A stretch of DNA of 64,000 bases from Betaproteobacteria bacterium. GTDB lineage: Bacteria > Pseudomonadota > Gammaproteobacteria > Burkholderiales > Burkholderiaceae_A. The notes under the pieces were generated by a model. The model saw nothing but the letters and a program-made list of their open reading frames with translations, made no database searches and was not told the DNA's origin. This document shows, piece after piece, positions 36,274 through 43,457 of this stretch; position 1 is the stretch's first letter, and every line of letters starts with the position of its first letter. The DNA is taken from NCBI GenBank assembly GCA_016868305.1, contig VGHK01000001.1:107721-171720 (forward strand), written 5' to 3'. A program made the translations under genes and the position numbers.

Positions 36274-36303
36274 AAAAAAGCACCGTAAGGTGCTTTTTTG
36301 TTT
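36274..36303 (+). terminator. Strong bidirectional intrinsic terminator after phasin gene
   Basis: An 11-bp perfect stem (36274-36284 with 36289-36299) closes a GTAA tetraloop, with A-tract before and T-tract after, so it should work in both directions and separate the phasin gene from the convergent SbtA-like gene. Confidence 0.92.
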
Positions 36304-36328
36304 TGTATCCTGCACGGCCGAACTATGA

Positions 36329-37342
36329 TCACACTCCCCAGAAAAAGCGAACCACTGCGGTATACAGGGGAATGCCAATCAGGATGTTGAGTGGGAAGGT
36401 GATTCCCAGAGACAGCCCTAGGTAGAGCGAGGCGTCTGCCTCCGGAATTGCCTCGCGAAGCACGGCGGGCACGGCAATATAACTGGCGCTTGCTGCAAGC
36501 ACGCATAGCAGAATGGCATCGCCGGCCGCAAGACCGCCTATGGCACTGAGAATCAGGGCAATCAGGGCATGCAGCAGCGGCGCGGTCACCGCATATCCCA
36601 GAAGCAGCACCGACTGCCCTTTGAGCGCAGGGATGCTCTTGGCTGTGAGCAATCCCATGTCTAACAAAAAGAAGGCCAGCATGCCGGTAAACAGGTCTGC
36701 TGAGAAGGGCTTCATGGCTGCAGCACCCTCGGGCCCCATGAGGTAACCAATGAGCATACTTGCCAGCAGCAGCAACTGGCCACCGTCGGTAAATGACTCA
36801 TGCAGTACACCCAGAAAGCCACCCTTGTGGGGTGCCCCAGCAGTCGGCAGGTGGACATCCCCGCCGTAGCGCAGTGGCCGCGCGTCTGGCATGCGCCCCT
36901 TGCGGACAAGGTTGGCAATCACGACGGCAAAAATCACCGCAGGCGACTCCATAATCGCCATACAGGCTGCCATGTAGCCGCCGTGGGGGATGCCGCGGAC
37001 ATCCAAGAATTCGCCGGCGGTAATAAAGGTTACGGCACTCACCGAGCCATAGGTGGCGGCGATACTCACGGCATTGTAGGCATGGGTGACGCGCCGTAAG
37101 GCCAAGAAACCAATGACCGGTATCACGCAGGCAAGCAGTAGCGAAAGCTTTAACGTGGTGATGACCTCGGGCGTGAGGCCAGTTACCGCAAGAGACTGGC
37201 CACCCTTTAGTCCCAGGGCCATTAACAGATACAGCGCCAGAAACCGGCTGATCGCAGCCGGGATTTCTAGGTTGGATCGAACGGCCCCAGCAAAGAGCCC
37301 CAGCAGAAAAAACAGGACTGCTGGGTGAAGAAGCGCGGTCAC
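36329..37342 (-). CDS. SbtA-like sodium-dependent bicarbonate transporter family protein
   Basis: The 337-residue membrane protein matches the SbtA family (DUF897): HPAVLFFLLGLFAGAVRSNL, EIPAAISRFLALYLLMALGL, KGGQSLAVTGLTPEV, then YGSVSAVTFITAGEFL and AIMESPAVIFAVVIANLVRK. The characterised cyanobacterial members import bicarbonate with sodium. GTG 37342 is the likely start because further upstream the frame overlaps the preceding gene. No SbtB-like PII regulator is next to it. The substrate in this heterotroph is inferred only by family. Confidence 0.85.
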   Translation of the reverse strand: MTALLHPAVLFFLLGLFAGAVRSNLEIPAAISRFLALYLLMALGLKGGQSLAVTGLTPEVITTLKLSLLLACVIPVIGFLALRRVTHAYNAVSIAATYGSVSAVTFITAGEFLDVRGIPHGGYMAACMAIMESPAVIFAVVIANLVRKGRMPDARPLRYGGDVHLPTAGAPHKGGFLGVLHESFTDGGQLLLLASMLIGYLMGPEGAAAMKPFSADLFTGMLAFFLLDMGLLTAKSIPALKGQSVLLLGYAVTAPLLHALIALILSAIGGLAAGDAILLCVLAASASYIAVPAVLREAIPEADASLYLGLSLGITFPLNILIGIPLYTAVVRFFWGV

Positions 37343-37352
37343 GCAGTAATCT

Positions 37353-37850
37353 TCAGGCCGCGCGCAGTCGGGCCGCCTGCCCCGGGAGGCTGGCCAACTC
37401 TTTATACCGATCGGCCGCACAACTGGCCGCAAAGGCATGGGGCTTTACCTGGGGCGATACATTGCATACCCCGCGTATGTAGCCAATGGCCTGTTGCACG
37501 ACGCAGTGCGACCCGTTCTCTGGTTCCGGCGAGATATCCAGGTGCACCTCTACCGACCGATCTGCCAGAACCGGGGCCAGCTTCAGGTAGAGGTCTGCCA
37601 CCTTATAGACCTCGTTCATTAGCCGCATCTGAGGGCGGTCCACCCGCTGGTCGTAGTCGCGTTCGCGGATTGTTTCGCCAAAGAGTTTGCAGCCGTGGTT
37701 ACCATCGATGTGCACCACGACTACCAGGGTGTAGTCGGCAAACCAGGTGTTCCCCTGAGAGAGGCGGCATGAGTCCGCACCAATATAGACCTTGGAGGCG
37801 GGGCTCTGGGCCGCGATAAACCGTTGCACCTCGGACAAATCAAAGCTCAT
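37353..37850 (-). CDS. YkuK family RNase H-like protein (DUF458)
   Basis: The 165-residue product starts VQRFIAAQSPASKVYIGADS and has MRLMNEVYKVADLYLKL, VEVHLDISPEPENGSH and IGYIRGVCNVSPQVKPHAFA followed by AASCAADRY. This is the layout of the YkuK/DUF458 RNase H-like family, with acidic residues (GADS, HLDI, and the terminal AADRY) that could bind metal. Its substrate is unknown. It ends 10 bp before the SbtA-like GTG, so the two are probably co-transcribed. Confidence 0.72.
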   Translation of the reverse strand: MSFDLSEVQRFIAAQSPASKVYIGADSCRLSQGNTWFADYTLVVVVHIDGNHGCKLFGETIRERDYDQRVDRPQMRLMNEVYKVADLYLKLAPVLADRSVEVHLDISPEPENGSHCVVQQAIGYIRGVCNVSPQVKPHAFAASCAADRYKELASLPGQAARLRAA

Positions 37851-38081
37851 GGTAGGGACTATCCTCCTGAGTTACTTTTCTCCCGTGCCCAGCCCCTGCC
37901 TGGGGCTAGACGGAGACTAAACTTCCGGAGTGTATCGCGAGCGGGCAGGCTTTGTGCGATGCATCGTTCCTGCTTTTCCGAAAAACCGGTCACGGCATCG
38001 GCCATCGTTGTTTTTCTATGCCCCAGGGCTCTAGAATCGGGACGTTTCGGCGTAAACCCCAATCTCAACCCAAGTTTCTCT

Positions 38082-38375
38082 ATGACCGAACTTCATGTCT
38101 ACTGTCAGGCTGGTGCCCGGCACACGCAGGTCGAGGGCTGGCACGATGGCCGGCTTAAAATACGGCTAAAGGCGCGCCCCGCAGAGGGGCGTGCAAACCG
38201 CGCACTTGTCGACTGGCTGTCAGATCGGCTGGGATGCATGCGGGGGCAGGTGGTCTTAATTTCTGGTGAAAAAAGTCGTTACAAGACAATTCTTATTGAA
38301 GGCCATGGGCCTGAAGAGGTGCTGGCACGCCTCTCGAGCATGGGCCCCCCGGCGCTCTCTTCGCATTCCACCTAG
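38082..38375 (+). CDS. yggU: DUF167 / YggU family protein
   Basis: This small basic protein of 97 residues has the YggU/DUF167 pattern: LHVYCQAGARHTQVEGWHDG, then RLKIRLKARPAEGRANRALV and LISGEKSRYKTILIEG. Structures of homologues are known but the function is not. A frame extends far upstream, but the family begins at MTELHV (38082). Confidence 0.9.
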   Translation: MTELHVYCQAGARHTQVEGWHDGRLKIRLKARPAEGRANRALVDWLSDRLGCMRGQVVLISGEKSRYKTILIEGHGPEEVLARLSSMGPPALSSHST

Positions 38376-38429
38376 CGCTGGCATTGAGCCACCTGCCGGG
38401 CGCATGGCCTGTGTCCGAGTGGAAAGTTA

Positions 38430-39134
38430 ATGCAGAACCGTATCCTTGGCCCGATAGTGGCTGCCGTCTTGCTTGTGCACGGGGCCGTGGTCTTTTTTTC
38501 GCTGCGCACCGCTGTACCAGTGCCGCCCGAAGTTACCGCCGTGGTTGCCTTTTTCGTCTCGCCTGCGGTCCCTCCAAGCCCCCCGGTGCGGGCCGCGTCA
38601 GCCGAGAGACGACCCGCCCCGAGACCCGATCCAGCCCCGCAGGCAGTGGCGCCCCAGCCTCAACCCCTGGTAAGCCAACCGACCCGCCCGATAGAGACTT
38701 CTGCACCATCCGTTGCGGCTAGCACCCCGCAGGCCACGAGCCAGCTAAGCCCTGCGCAGGTGCCCTCCGAGCCTTCGGAGCCCGCAAGCCGCGTGAGCCC
38801 TGCGGTCCCGGCACCTGCATCTGAGCCAGCCCCTGCAGCGCCCGTTGCAGTGTCAATCGACGCGGTGCGTTACCTGAAGCCCCCGCAGGTAGTCTATCCT
38901 CCCCTATCGCGCCGCATGGGAGAGACCGGCCGGGTGGTGGTTCGCGTGCTCGTTGATGCTCAGGGGGTGCCGACCGAAGTAACGCTGGCCGAGCCTTCGC
39001 GTTTTGCGCGTCTGAATGACCAGGCCCTGCAGGCGATGCGTCAGGCCCGATTTGAACCCTATCGGGTCAATGGCCGGCCGATGTCTGTCACTATGTTGGC
39101 CCCGATTGTTTTCACCTTAGAGGATCGTCCATGA
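38430..39134 (+). CDS. tonB: Energy transducer TonB
   Basis: TonB spans the periplasm and passes the energy of ExbB-ExbD to outer-membrane receptors. The 234-residue product has an N-terminal membrane anchor (LGPIVAAVLLVHGAVVFFSL), a proline/alanine-rich periplasmic spacer (about residues 45-140), and the C-terminal TonB domain (YPPLSRRMGETGRVVVRVLV, ALQAMRQARFEPYRVNGRPM). The stop overlaps exbB. No receptor gene or Fur-box-like sequence is visible nearby. Confidence 0.93.
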   Translation: MQNRILGPIVAAVLLVHGAVVFFSLRTAVPVPPEVTAVVAFFVSPAVPPSPPVRAASAERRPAPRPDPAPQAVAPQPQPLVSQPTRPIETSAPSVAASTPQATSQLSPAQVPSEPSEPASRVSPAVPAPASEPAPAAPVAVSIDAVRYLKPPQVVYPPLSRRMGETGRVVVRVLVDAQGVPTEVTLAEPSRFARLNDQALQAMRQARFEPYRVNGRPMSVTMLAPIVFTLEDRP

Positions 39135-39778
39135 ACGAGGCAGCCACGCCCGGTATCGCCCACTTTGTCTCTCAGACCGATGCCGTTGGTATGGTCTTGT
39201 TTGTTATCTTGTTGTTGATGTCTGTCGCCTCGTGGACAGTAATCCTGGTGCGTCTGGTTCTTCGGGCACTGCAAAAGCGCCGCTCCCATCAGTTTCGTCA
39301 GCAGCTCGAGTCTCAGGCGTCGGTCGCCGACTTTGTGGGAAGTCATCCGGCAGACCCCCTTGAGGAGCCGTTCTCCTGGTTTATGGCAGAACTCAGCAAG
39401 GCCCAACGGTCGGCTGATGCCCTCGGGCAGCGGGCCCAAATACTGATGGACCGCATCGCCGCCCGTCTCGAAAACGGCCTGACCCTCCTCGGAACCGTGG
39501 CCTCGACAGCGCCCTTTGTGGGCCTCTTCGGAACCGTCTGGGCGGTCTACCATGCCCTGGTGGCCATTGGTATGACAGGCTCTGCCGGCCTGGAGCAGGT
39601 GGCTGGCCCCGTAGGAGAGGCGCTCATCATGACGGGCCTTGGCCTGGCGGTGGCGATTCCCGCAGTGGTGGGCTACAACCTAATTGTGCGGACCAATCGT
39701 CTGCTGCTGACTGAGCTCAATGGCTTTGCCCAAGAGCTCATCGAAGACCTGGTGCTGGCCCACGAGGCTAAGGGATAA
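39131..39778 (+). CDS. exbB: Biopolymer transport protein ExbB (MotA/TolQ/ExbB family)
   Basis: ExbB is the pentameric proton-channel component energising TonB. The 215-residue product has three membrane helices (FVILLLMSVASWTVILVRLV, TLLGTVASTAPFVGLFGTVW, IMTGLGLAVAIPAVVGYNLI). It is coupled to tonB (4-bp overlap) and followed by exbD after 9 bp. Confidence 0.94.
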   Translation: MNEAATPGIAHFVSQTDAVGMVLFVILLLMSVASWTVILVRLVLRALQKRRSHQFRQQLESQASVADFVGSHPADPLEEPFSWFMAELSKAQRSADALGQRAQILMDRIAARLENGLTLLGTVASTAPFVGLFGTVWAVYHALVAIGMTGSAGLEQVAGPVGEALIMTGLGLAVAIPAVVGYNLIVRTNRLLLTELNGFAQELIEDLVLAHEAKG

Positions 39779-39787
39779 GGACAAGTC

Positions 39788-40207
39788 ATGGCATTTTCAT
39801 ACTCCCCGCGTTCTGGGCATGGGTCGCATGGTTTGGTTGCCTCAGAGATAAACATGATTCCGCTTATCGACGTCATGCTCGTTTTGTTGGTGATCTTTAT
39901 GGTCACTGCGCCCTTGCTCACCCATGCAGTCAAGCTCAACCTGCCTGTTGCCGAAAGCCAGGTGAGTCGCGTAAATGCAAAGCCACTGGCGGTGTCTGTT
40001 CAGGCCGATGGCAGCCTGTTTCTGGCAGACCAAAAGATCGATCGCACGGCACTGAAGGCCGAGTTTGCGCGGGCAGTGGGTCAAGACCCCGAGATACAAC
40101 TGCACCTGCGGGCTGATACAGCGGTGGCCTATGGCCGTGTTGCCGAGGTGCTCTCGGATGCGGCCGCAGCAGGCGTGACCCGAATGGGGTTTATTACACA
40201 GCCGTAA
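39788..40207 (+). CDS. exbD: Biopolymer transport protein ExbD
   Basis: ExbD provides the single-helix proton-conducting partner of ExbB. The 139-residue product has the N-terminal anchor with the essential aspartate in NMIPLIDVMLVLLVIFMV, then a periplasmic domain ending DAAAAGVTRMGFITQP. The last 14 bp overlap the convergent alpha/beta hydrolase gene. Confidence 0.94.
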   Translation: MAFSYSPRSGHGSHGLVASEINMIPLIDVMLVLLVIFMVTAPLLTHAVKLNLPVAESQVSRVNAKPLAVSVQADGSLFLADQKIDRTALKAEFARAVGQDPEIQLHLRADTAVAYGRVAEVLSDAAAAGVTRMGFITQP

Positions 40208-41108
40208 TAGCGCTGCGCAGGGCCGCAGTAAGTTCGGTGGGCGCTTCTGTCATGAGTGAATGCCCGCAATCCAGGGTGTAGACCTTGGCCTGAAGTGCCT
40301 GTGCGAGTTCTCGTACAGAGCGCGCAGGGGTCATCTGATCGCGGCTGCCCACCACCAGGCTGGTGCGCACGGCAGCCGCTGCCTGCGAGGCGGAATCTGC
40401 TGCAGTACCACTAAGCCTCTGCGCTGCCTCTAGGCCGCGGGCATAGTTGTTACAGAGCCGAAAGTCGTGGGCAAACAGGTTTACAGAGGGGTCGGCCAGG
40501 CCGATGATCCGGCGCATCAGGGCGCGGCTGGCGCCATACAGCCAGGTGCCCGGCCCCGGCGTTCCCGGTTTGGGTGCAAGGCTGTAGATCGACCATGCGG
40601 CCACATTCTCTACGGCCTCAAGCGGGTCGCGCTCTGCGAGTTCTAGTAACTGCGGCGACACCCGCATGGGGTAGGTGGTGCCCACCATGACCAAATGGGT
40701 GATCACTGGGGCAGCCATCTGCGCATGCGTTCCCCCTGCTGCGACCTGTGACCGTTCTGCTGCTGGCTTTGGCTGCGCTGCCGCCGTGGTTGACTGCGCT
40801 GCTGCTTCGAGGGCAATCAGCGAGCCCATGCTGTGGCCCACCAGCGCGGCGGTTTTTACGCCTGCTGTCGCGAGTAGCCCAAGTAGCCAGGCCCCGGCCT
40901 CTTCAATCGATGCCAGAGGCAGGCCTTTACTCTTTCCGTGACCGGGTAGGTCGAGGGCCAGCACGCTGTAGCCATGATGGGCAAAGGCCCTTGCCTGTAG
41001 GCCCCAGACACTATGGTCGTTTACCGCCCCGTGCACGAACACTACGCAGGGAAGGCTTGGGTCAAAAGGCCTGCCCCCGGTGTAGGCATAGGTGCCCTGA
41101 ACAATCAT
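40194..41108 (-). CDS. Alpha/beta hydrolase
   Basis: The 304-residue alpha/beta-hydrolase fold protein has the oxyanion region VVFVHGAVNDHSVW, the nucleophile elbow VGHSMGSLIALEA, the acid LVVGSRDQMTP and the catalytic histidine LDCGHSLMTEAP. An alanine/glutamine-rich insertion (about residues 105-135) after the nucleophile helix is unusual and may be a flexible lid. It is translationally coupled to the upstream metY-like gene (4-bp overlap). The substrate is unknown. Confidence 0.87.
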   Translation of the reverse strand: MIVQGTYAYTGGRPFDPSLPCVVFVHGAVNDHSVWGLQARAFAHHGYSVLALDLPGHGKSKGLPLASIEEAGAWLLGLLATAGVKTAALVGHSMGSLIALEAAAQSTTAAAQPKPAAERSQVAAGGTHAQMAAPVITHLVMVGTTYPMRVSPQLLELAERDPLEAVENVAAWSIYSLAPKPGTPGPGTWLYGASRALMRRIIGLADPSVNLFAHDFRLCNNYARGLEAAQRLSGTAADSASQAAAAVRTSLVVGSRDQMTPARSVRELAQALQAKVYTLDCGHSLMTEAPTELTAALRSAITAV

Positions 41109-42427
41109 GCCCCTGTGGCCGACTTCTCGGCCCCTGACTTCTCGGCCCGCTTGAGCGCCTGGCGTAGGTCTTCGATCAGGTCGTGGGGGTCTTCCAGGCC
41201 AATGGAGAGTCGCACGGTGCCCTGGCCCAAGCCTGCCTGCCGCAGGGCCTCTTCCGACATTCGAAAGTGGGTGGTCGAGGCGGGGTGAATGACCAGCGAC
41301 CGGCAGTCGCCGACATTGGCGAGGTGGGAAAAAAGGCCGAGTGCGTCGATAAATGCCTTGCCCTGATCGCGGCTGCCCTTAATGTCAAAGCTTAAGACGG
41401 CACCGGCTCCTTTAGGCAGCAGGGTCTTGGCCAGGGCATGGCTGGGGTGTGTCTCCACCATGGGGTGGCGCACCGAGGCCACAAAGGGGTGACTTAACAG
41501 AAACTCCACCACCTTCTCGGTGTTTGCGATATGCCGGGCCATACGCAGCGGTAGGGTTTCAAGCCCCTGCAGAATATGCCAGGCGGTCTGTGGGCTCATA
41601 CAGGCCCCGAAGTCGCGCAGTCCTTCCCGCCTGGCACGCAGCGAGAAGGCCCCGACGGTGCTTTCCTCAGAAAAGACCATGTTGTGAAAGCCTGCATAGG
41701 GTTCGGTGAGCGTGGGGTACTTGCCTGAGGCCTCGTAGTCAAACCTTCCACCATCGACCACCAGGCCGCCAATCACCGTGCCATGGCCACTGAGAAACTT
41801 CGTGGCCGAGTGAAACACCAGGTCTGCGCCGTGGCTTAGGGGCTGCAGCAGCCAGGGCGTTGTTAGCGTGCTGTCCACCAGAAAGACCAGCCGGTGGTCG
41901 GTTGCAATCTCAGAAATGCCGGCGAGGTTCAGCACATCAATACCGGGGTTACCCAGGGTCTCGCCAAAGAGCAGACGGGTATTGGGCCGAATCGCATCAC
42001 GCCAGGCATCAAGGTCTGCAGGCGGAACAAAGCTGGCGGTGATACCGAATCGGGGCAGGGTATAGCTCAGCAGATTGTGCGAGCCGCCGTAGAGGGCAGC
42101 ACTGGCCACAATGTGGTCTCCCGCGCTGAGCAGGGTGGCAATCGCCAGGTGCAGGGCCGCCTGCCCACTGGCGGTGGCAATCGCGCCGACGCCGCCATCC
42201 AGCGCAGCAATGCGCTCCTCAAGTACGGCATTGGTGGGGTTCGAAATACGAGAATAGACATGCCCCGACTGCTCCATGTTAAAGAGGGCAGCGGCCTGGT
42301 CTGCCGAAGGGAATACAAATGATGTGGTGAGGTGAATGGGCACGGCCCGCGCCCCAGTGGCAGGGTCGGGTGCCGCCCCGGCATGCAGGGCGAGGGTGTC
42401 AAAGCCGGGTCGAAAGGGCGTGGTCAT
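41105..42427 (-). CDS. metY: O-acetylhomoserine (thiol)-lyase / Cys-Met metabolism PLP enzyme
   Basis: The 440-residue PLP enzyme of the cystathionine gamma-synthase family has YSRISNPTNAVLEERIAALD, the PLP-stacking region ASAALYGGSHNLLSYTLPRF, the Schiff-base lysine SATKFLSGHGTVIGG and the C-terminal STTHFRMSEEALRQAGLG. Length and the long insertion after the lysine (RFDYEASGKYPTLTEPYAGF) favour MetY-type sulfhydrylases. It overlaps the transglutaminase gene upstream by 29 bp and the hydrolase gene downstream by 4 bp, so it is embedded in the minus-strand cluster. Confidence 0.87.
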   Translation of the reverse strand: MTTPFRPGFDTLALHAGAAPDPATGARAVPIHLTTSFVFPSADQAAALFNMEQSGHVYSRISNPTNAVLEERIAALDGGVGAIATASGQAALHLAIATLLSAGDHIVASAALYGGSHNLLSYTLPRFGITASFVPPADLDAWRDAIRPNTRLLFGETLGNPGIDVLNLAGISEIATDHRLVFLVDSTLTTPWLLQPLSHGADLVFHSATKFLSGHGTVIGGLVVDGGRFDYEASGKYPTLTEPYAGFHNMVFSEESTVGAFSLRARREGLRDFGACMSPQTAWHILQGLETLPLRMARHIANTEKVVEFLLSHPFVASVRHPMVETHPSHALAKTLLPKGAGAVLSFDIKGSRDQGKAFIDALGLFSHLANVGDCRSLVIHPASTTHFRMSEEALRQAGLGQGTVRLSIGLEDPHDLIEDLRQALKRAEKSGAEKSATGA

Positions 42428-43457
42428 GGCTATCTTTCAGTGTATCGCCTTCGGGGGTAACCGTAACGCCCACCTCGAGCCGGTGATGCGCGCCCCCATG
42501 AATCACCCCGCGTAGCGGCGAGACATCGGCAAAGTCACGCCCGACCGCGAGCCGAATATAGTCCAGCCCAGGCGAGGCAAGTCCTGTTCGGTTGTTGGTG
42601 GGATCGCAGTCAAGCCATTGGTCATCGCCCAGATAGACGGAGACCCAGGCATGGGAGGCGTCAGCCCCAATAAGCCGGGGCTGGCCTTCGGCTGGCTCGG
42701 TAATAAGGTACCCACTGACATAGCGGGCAGCCAGCCCGCGGCTGCGCAGGCAGGCCAGCATGATGTGGGCAAAGTCTTGGCAGACTCCGCTGCGCTGGGC
42801 AAGCGCGGTTCGCGCAGCGGTCTGAACCGTGGTGGTCTGCGGGTTGTACTGCAACTCCCGATGGAGCAGCGCGGTCAGTGCCGTGCAGACTTCTGCCAGA
42901 GGCCTGCCCGCCACAAATACTTCGGCCGAGAACGCAACAAATTCTTGGCCTCGGGGCACATAGCTTGACGGATAGGCATAGAGGCTTTCTTTGAGGGCGG
43001 GCTTTGTGGGTGCATAGGCAATTGCCTGGGCCATGAACTCCCAGGGCGACTTCCAAGATGACACCCCTAGCGAGTCCCGCGGAGGCACCGTTAGTTTCTC
43101 CCCCGGGGGCAGACCTCCTTGCGTATCTCTAGCGATGCTCCAGGTCTCGAGTACCGAGGTAACGCACACCGTGAGCTCGGCATGTGCCGTTTCCTGGTTG
43201 AAGAACCACTGCTGGTTACCAAAGGCATCTGTTGTCTGCAGGGCGAAGGTGGGCTGCGGATAGACCTGACGGTGTACCGAGACGACCCGCTGGCATGGCG
43301 TGTTACTGGGCTCAAGGTGGGCCTGGTGCCAAGAGGTTGTTACCGCGGGCTGATAGAGATACCGGGTCTCGTGGCTCACCCGAATGCGCCGTGCCTGCGT
43401 CGGCTGCGGCAGAGACAGAGACCTAACCACCAAGGCTGGTGTCGCGGTCGTAGACAT
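42399..43457 (-). CDS. Transglutaminase-like cysteine peptidase family protein
   Basis: The 352-residue product has the bacterial transglutaminase N-domain (RRIRVSHETRYLYQPAVTTS) followed by the core domain with catalytic Cys in SGVCQDFAHIMLACLRSRGL, His in ASHAWVSVYLGDDQWLDCD and Asp in DPTNNR. The frame extends to 43664 but lies inside the upstream gene; ATG 43457 precedes the family start and gives a 35-bp overlap. It belongs to a conserved set with circularly permuted ATP-grasp, alpha-E and DUF2126 proteins, a set proposed from comparative genomics to make or process a peptide; no member has an agreed function. Confidence 0.88.
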   Translation of the reverse strand: MSTTATPALVVRSLSLPQPTQARRIRVSHETRYLYQPAVTTSWHQAHLEPSNTPCQRVVSVHRQVYPQPTFALQTTDAFGNQQWFFNQETAHAELTVCVTSVLETWSIARDTQGGLPPGEKLTVPPRDSLGVSSWKSPWEFMAQAIAYAPTKPALKESLYAYPSSYVPRGQEFVAFSAEVFVAGRPLAEVCTALTALLHRELQYNPQTTTVQTAARTALAQRSGVCQDFAHIMLACLRSRGLAARYVSGYLITEPAEGQPRLIGADASHAWVSVYLGDDQWLDCDPTNNRTGLASPGLDYIRLAVGRDFADVSPLRGVIHGGAHHRLEVGVTVTPEGDTLKDSHDHALSTRL

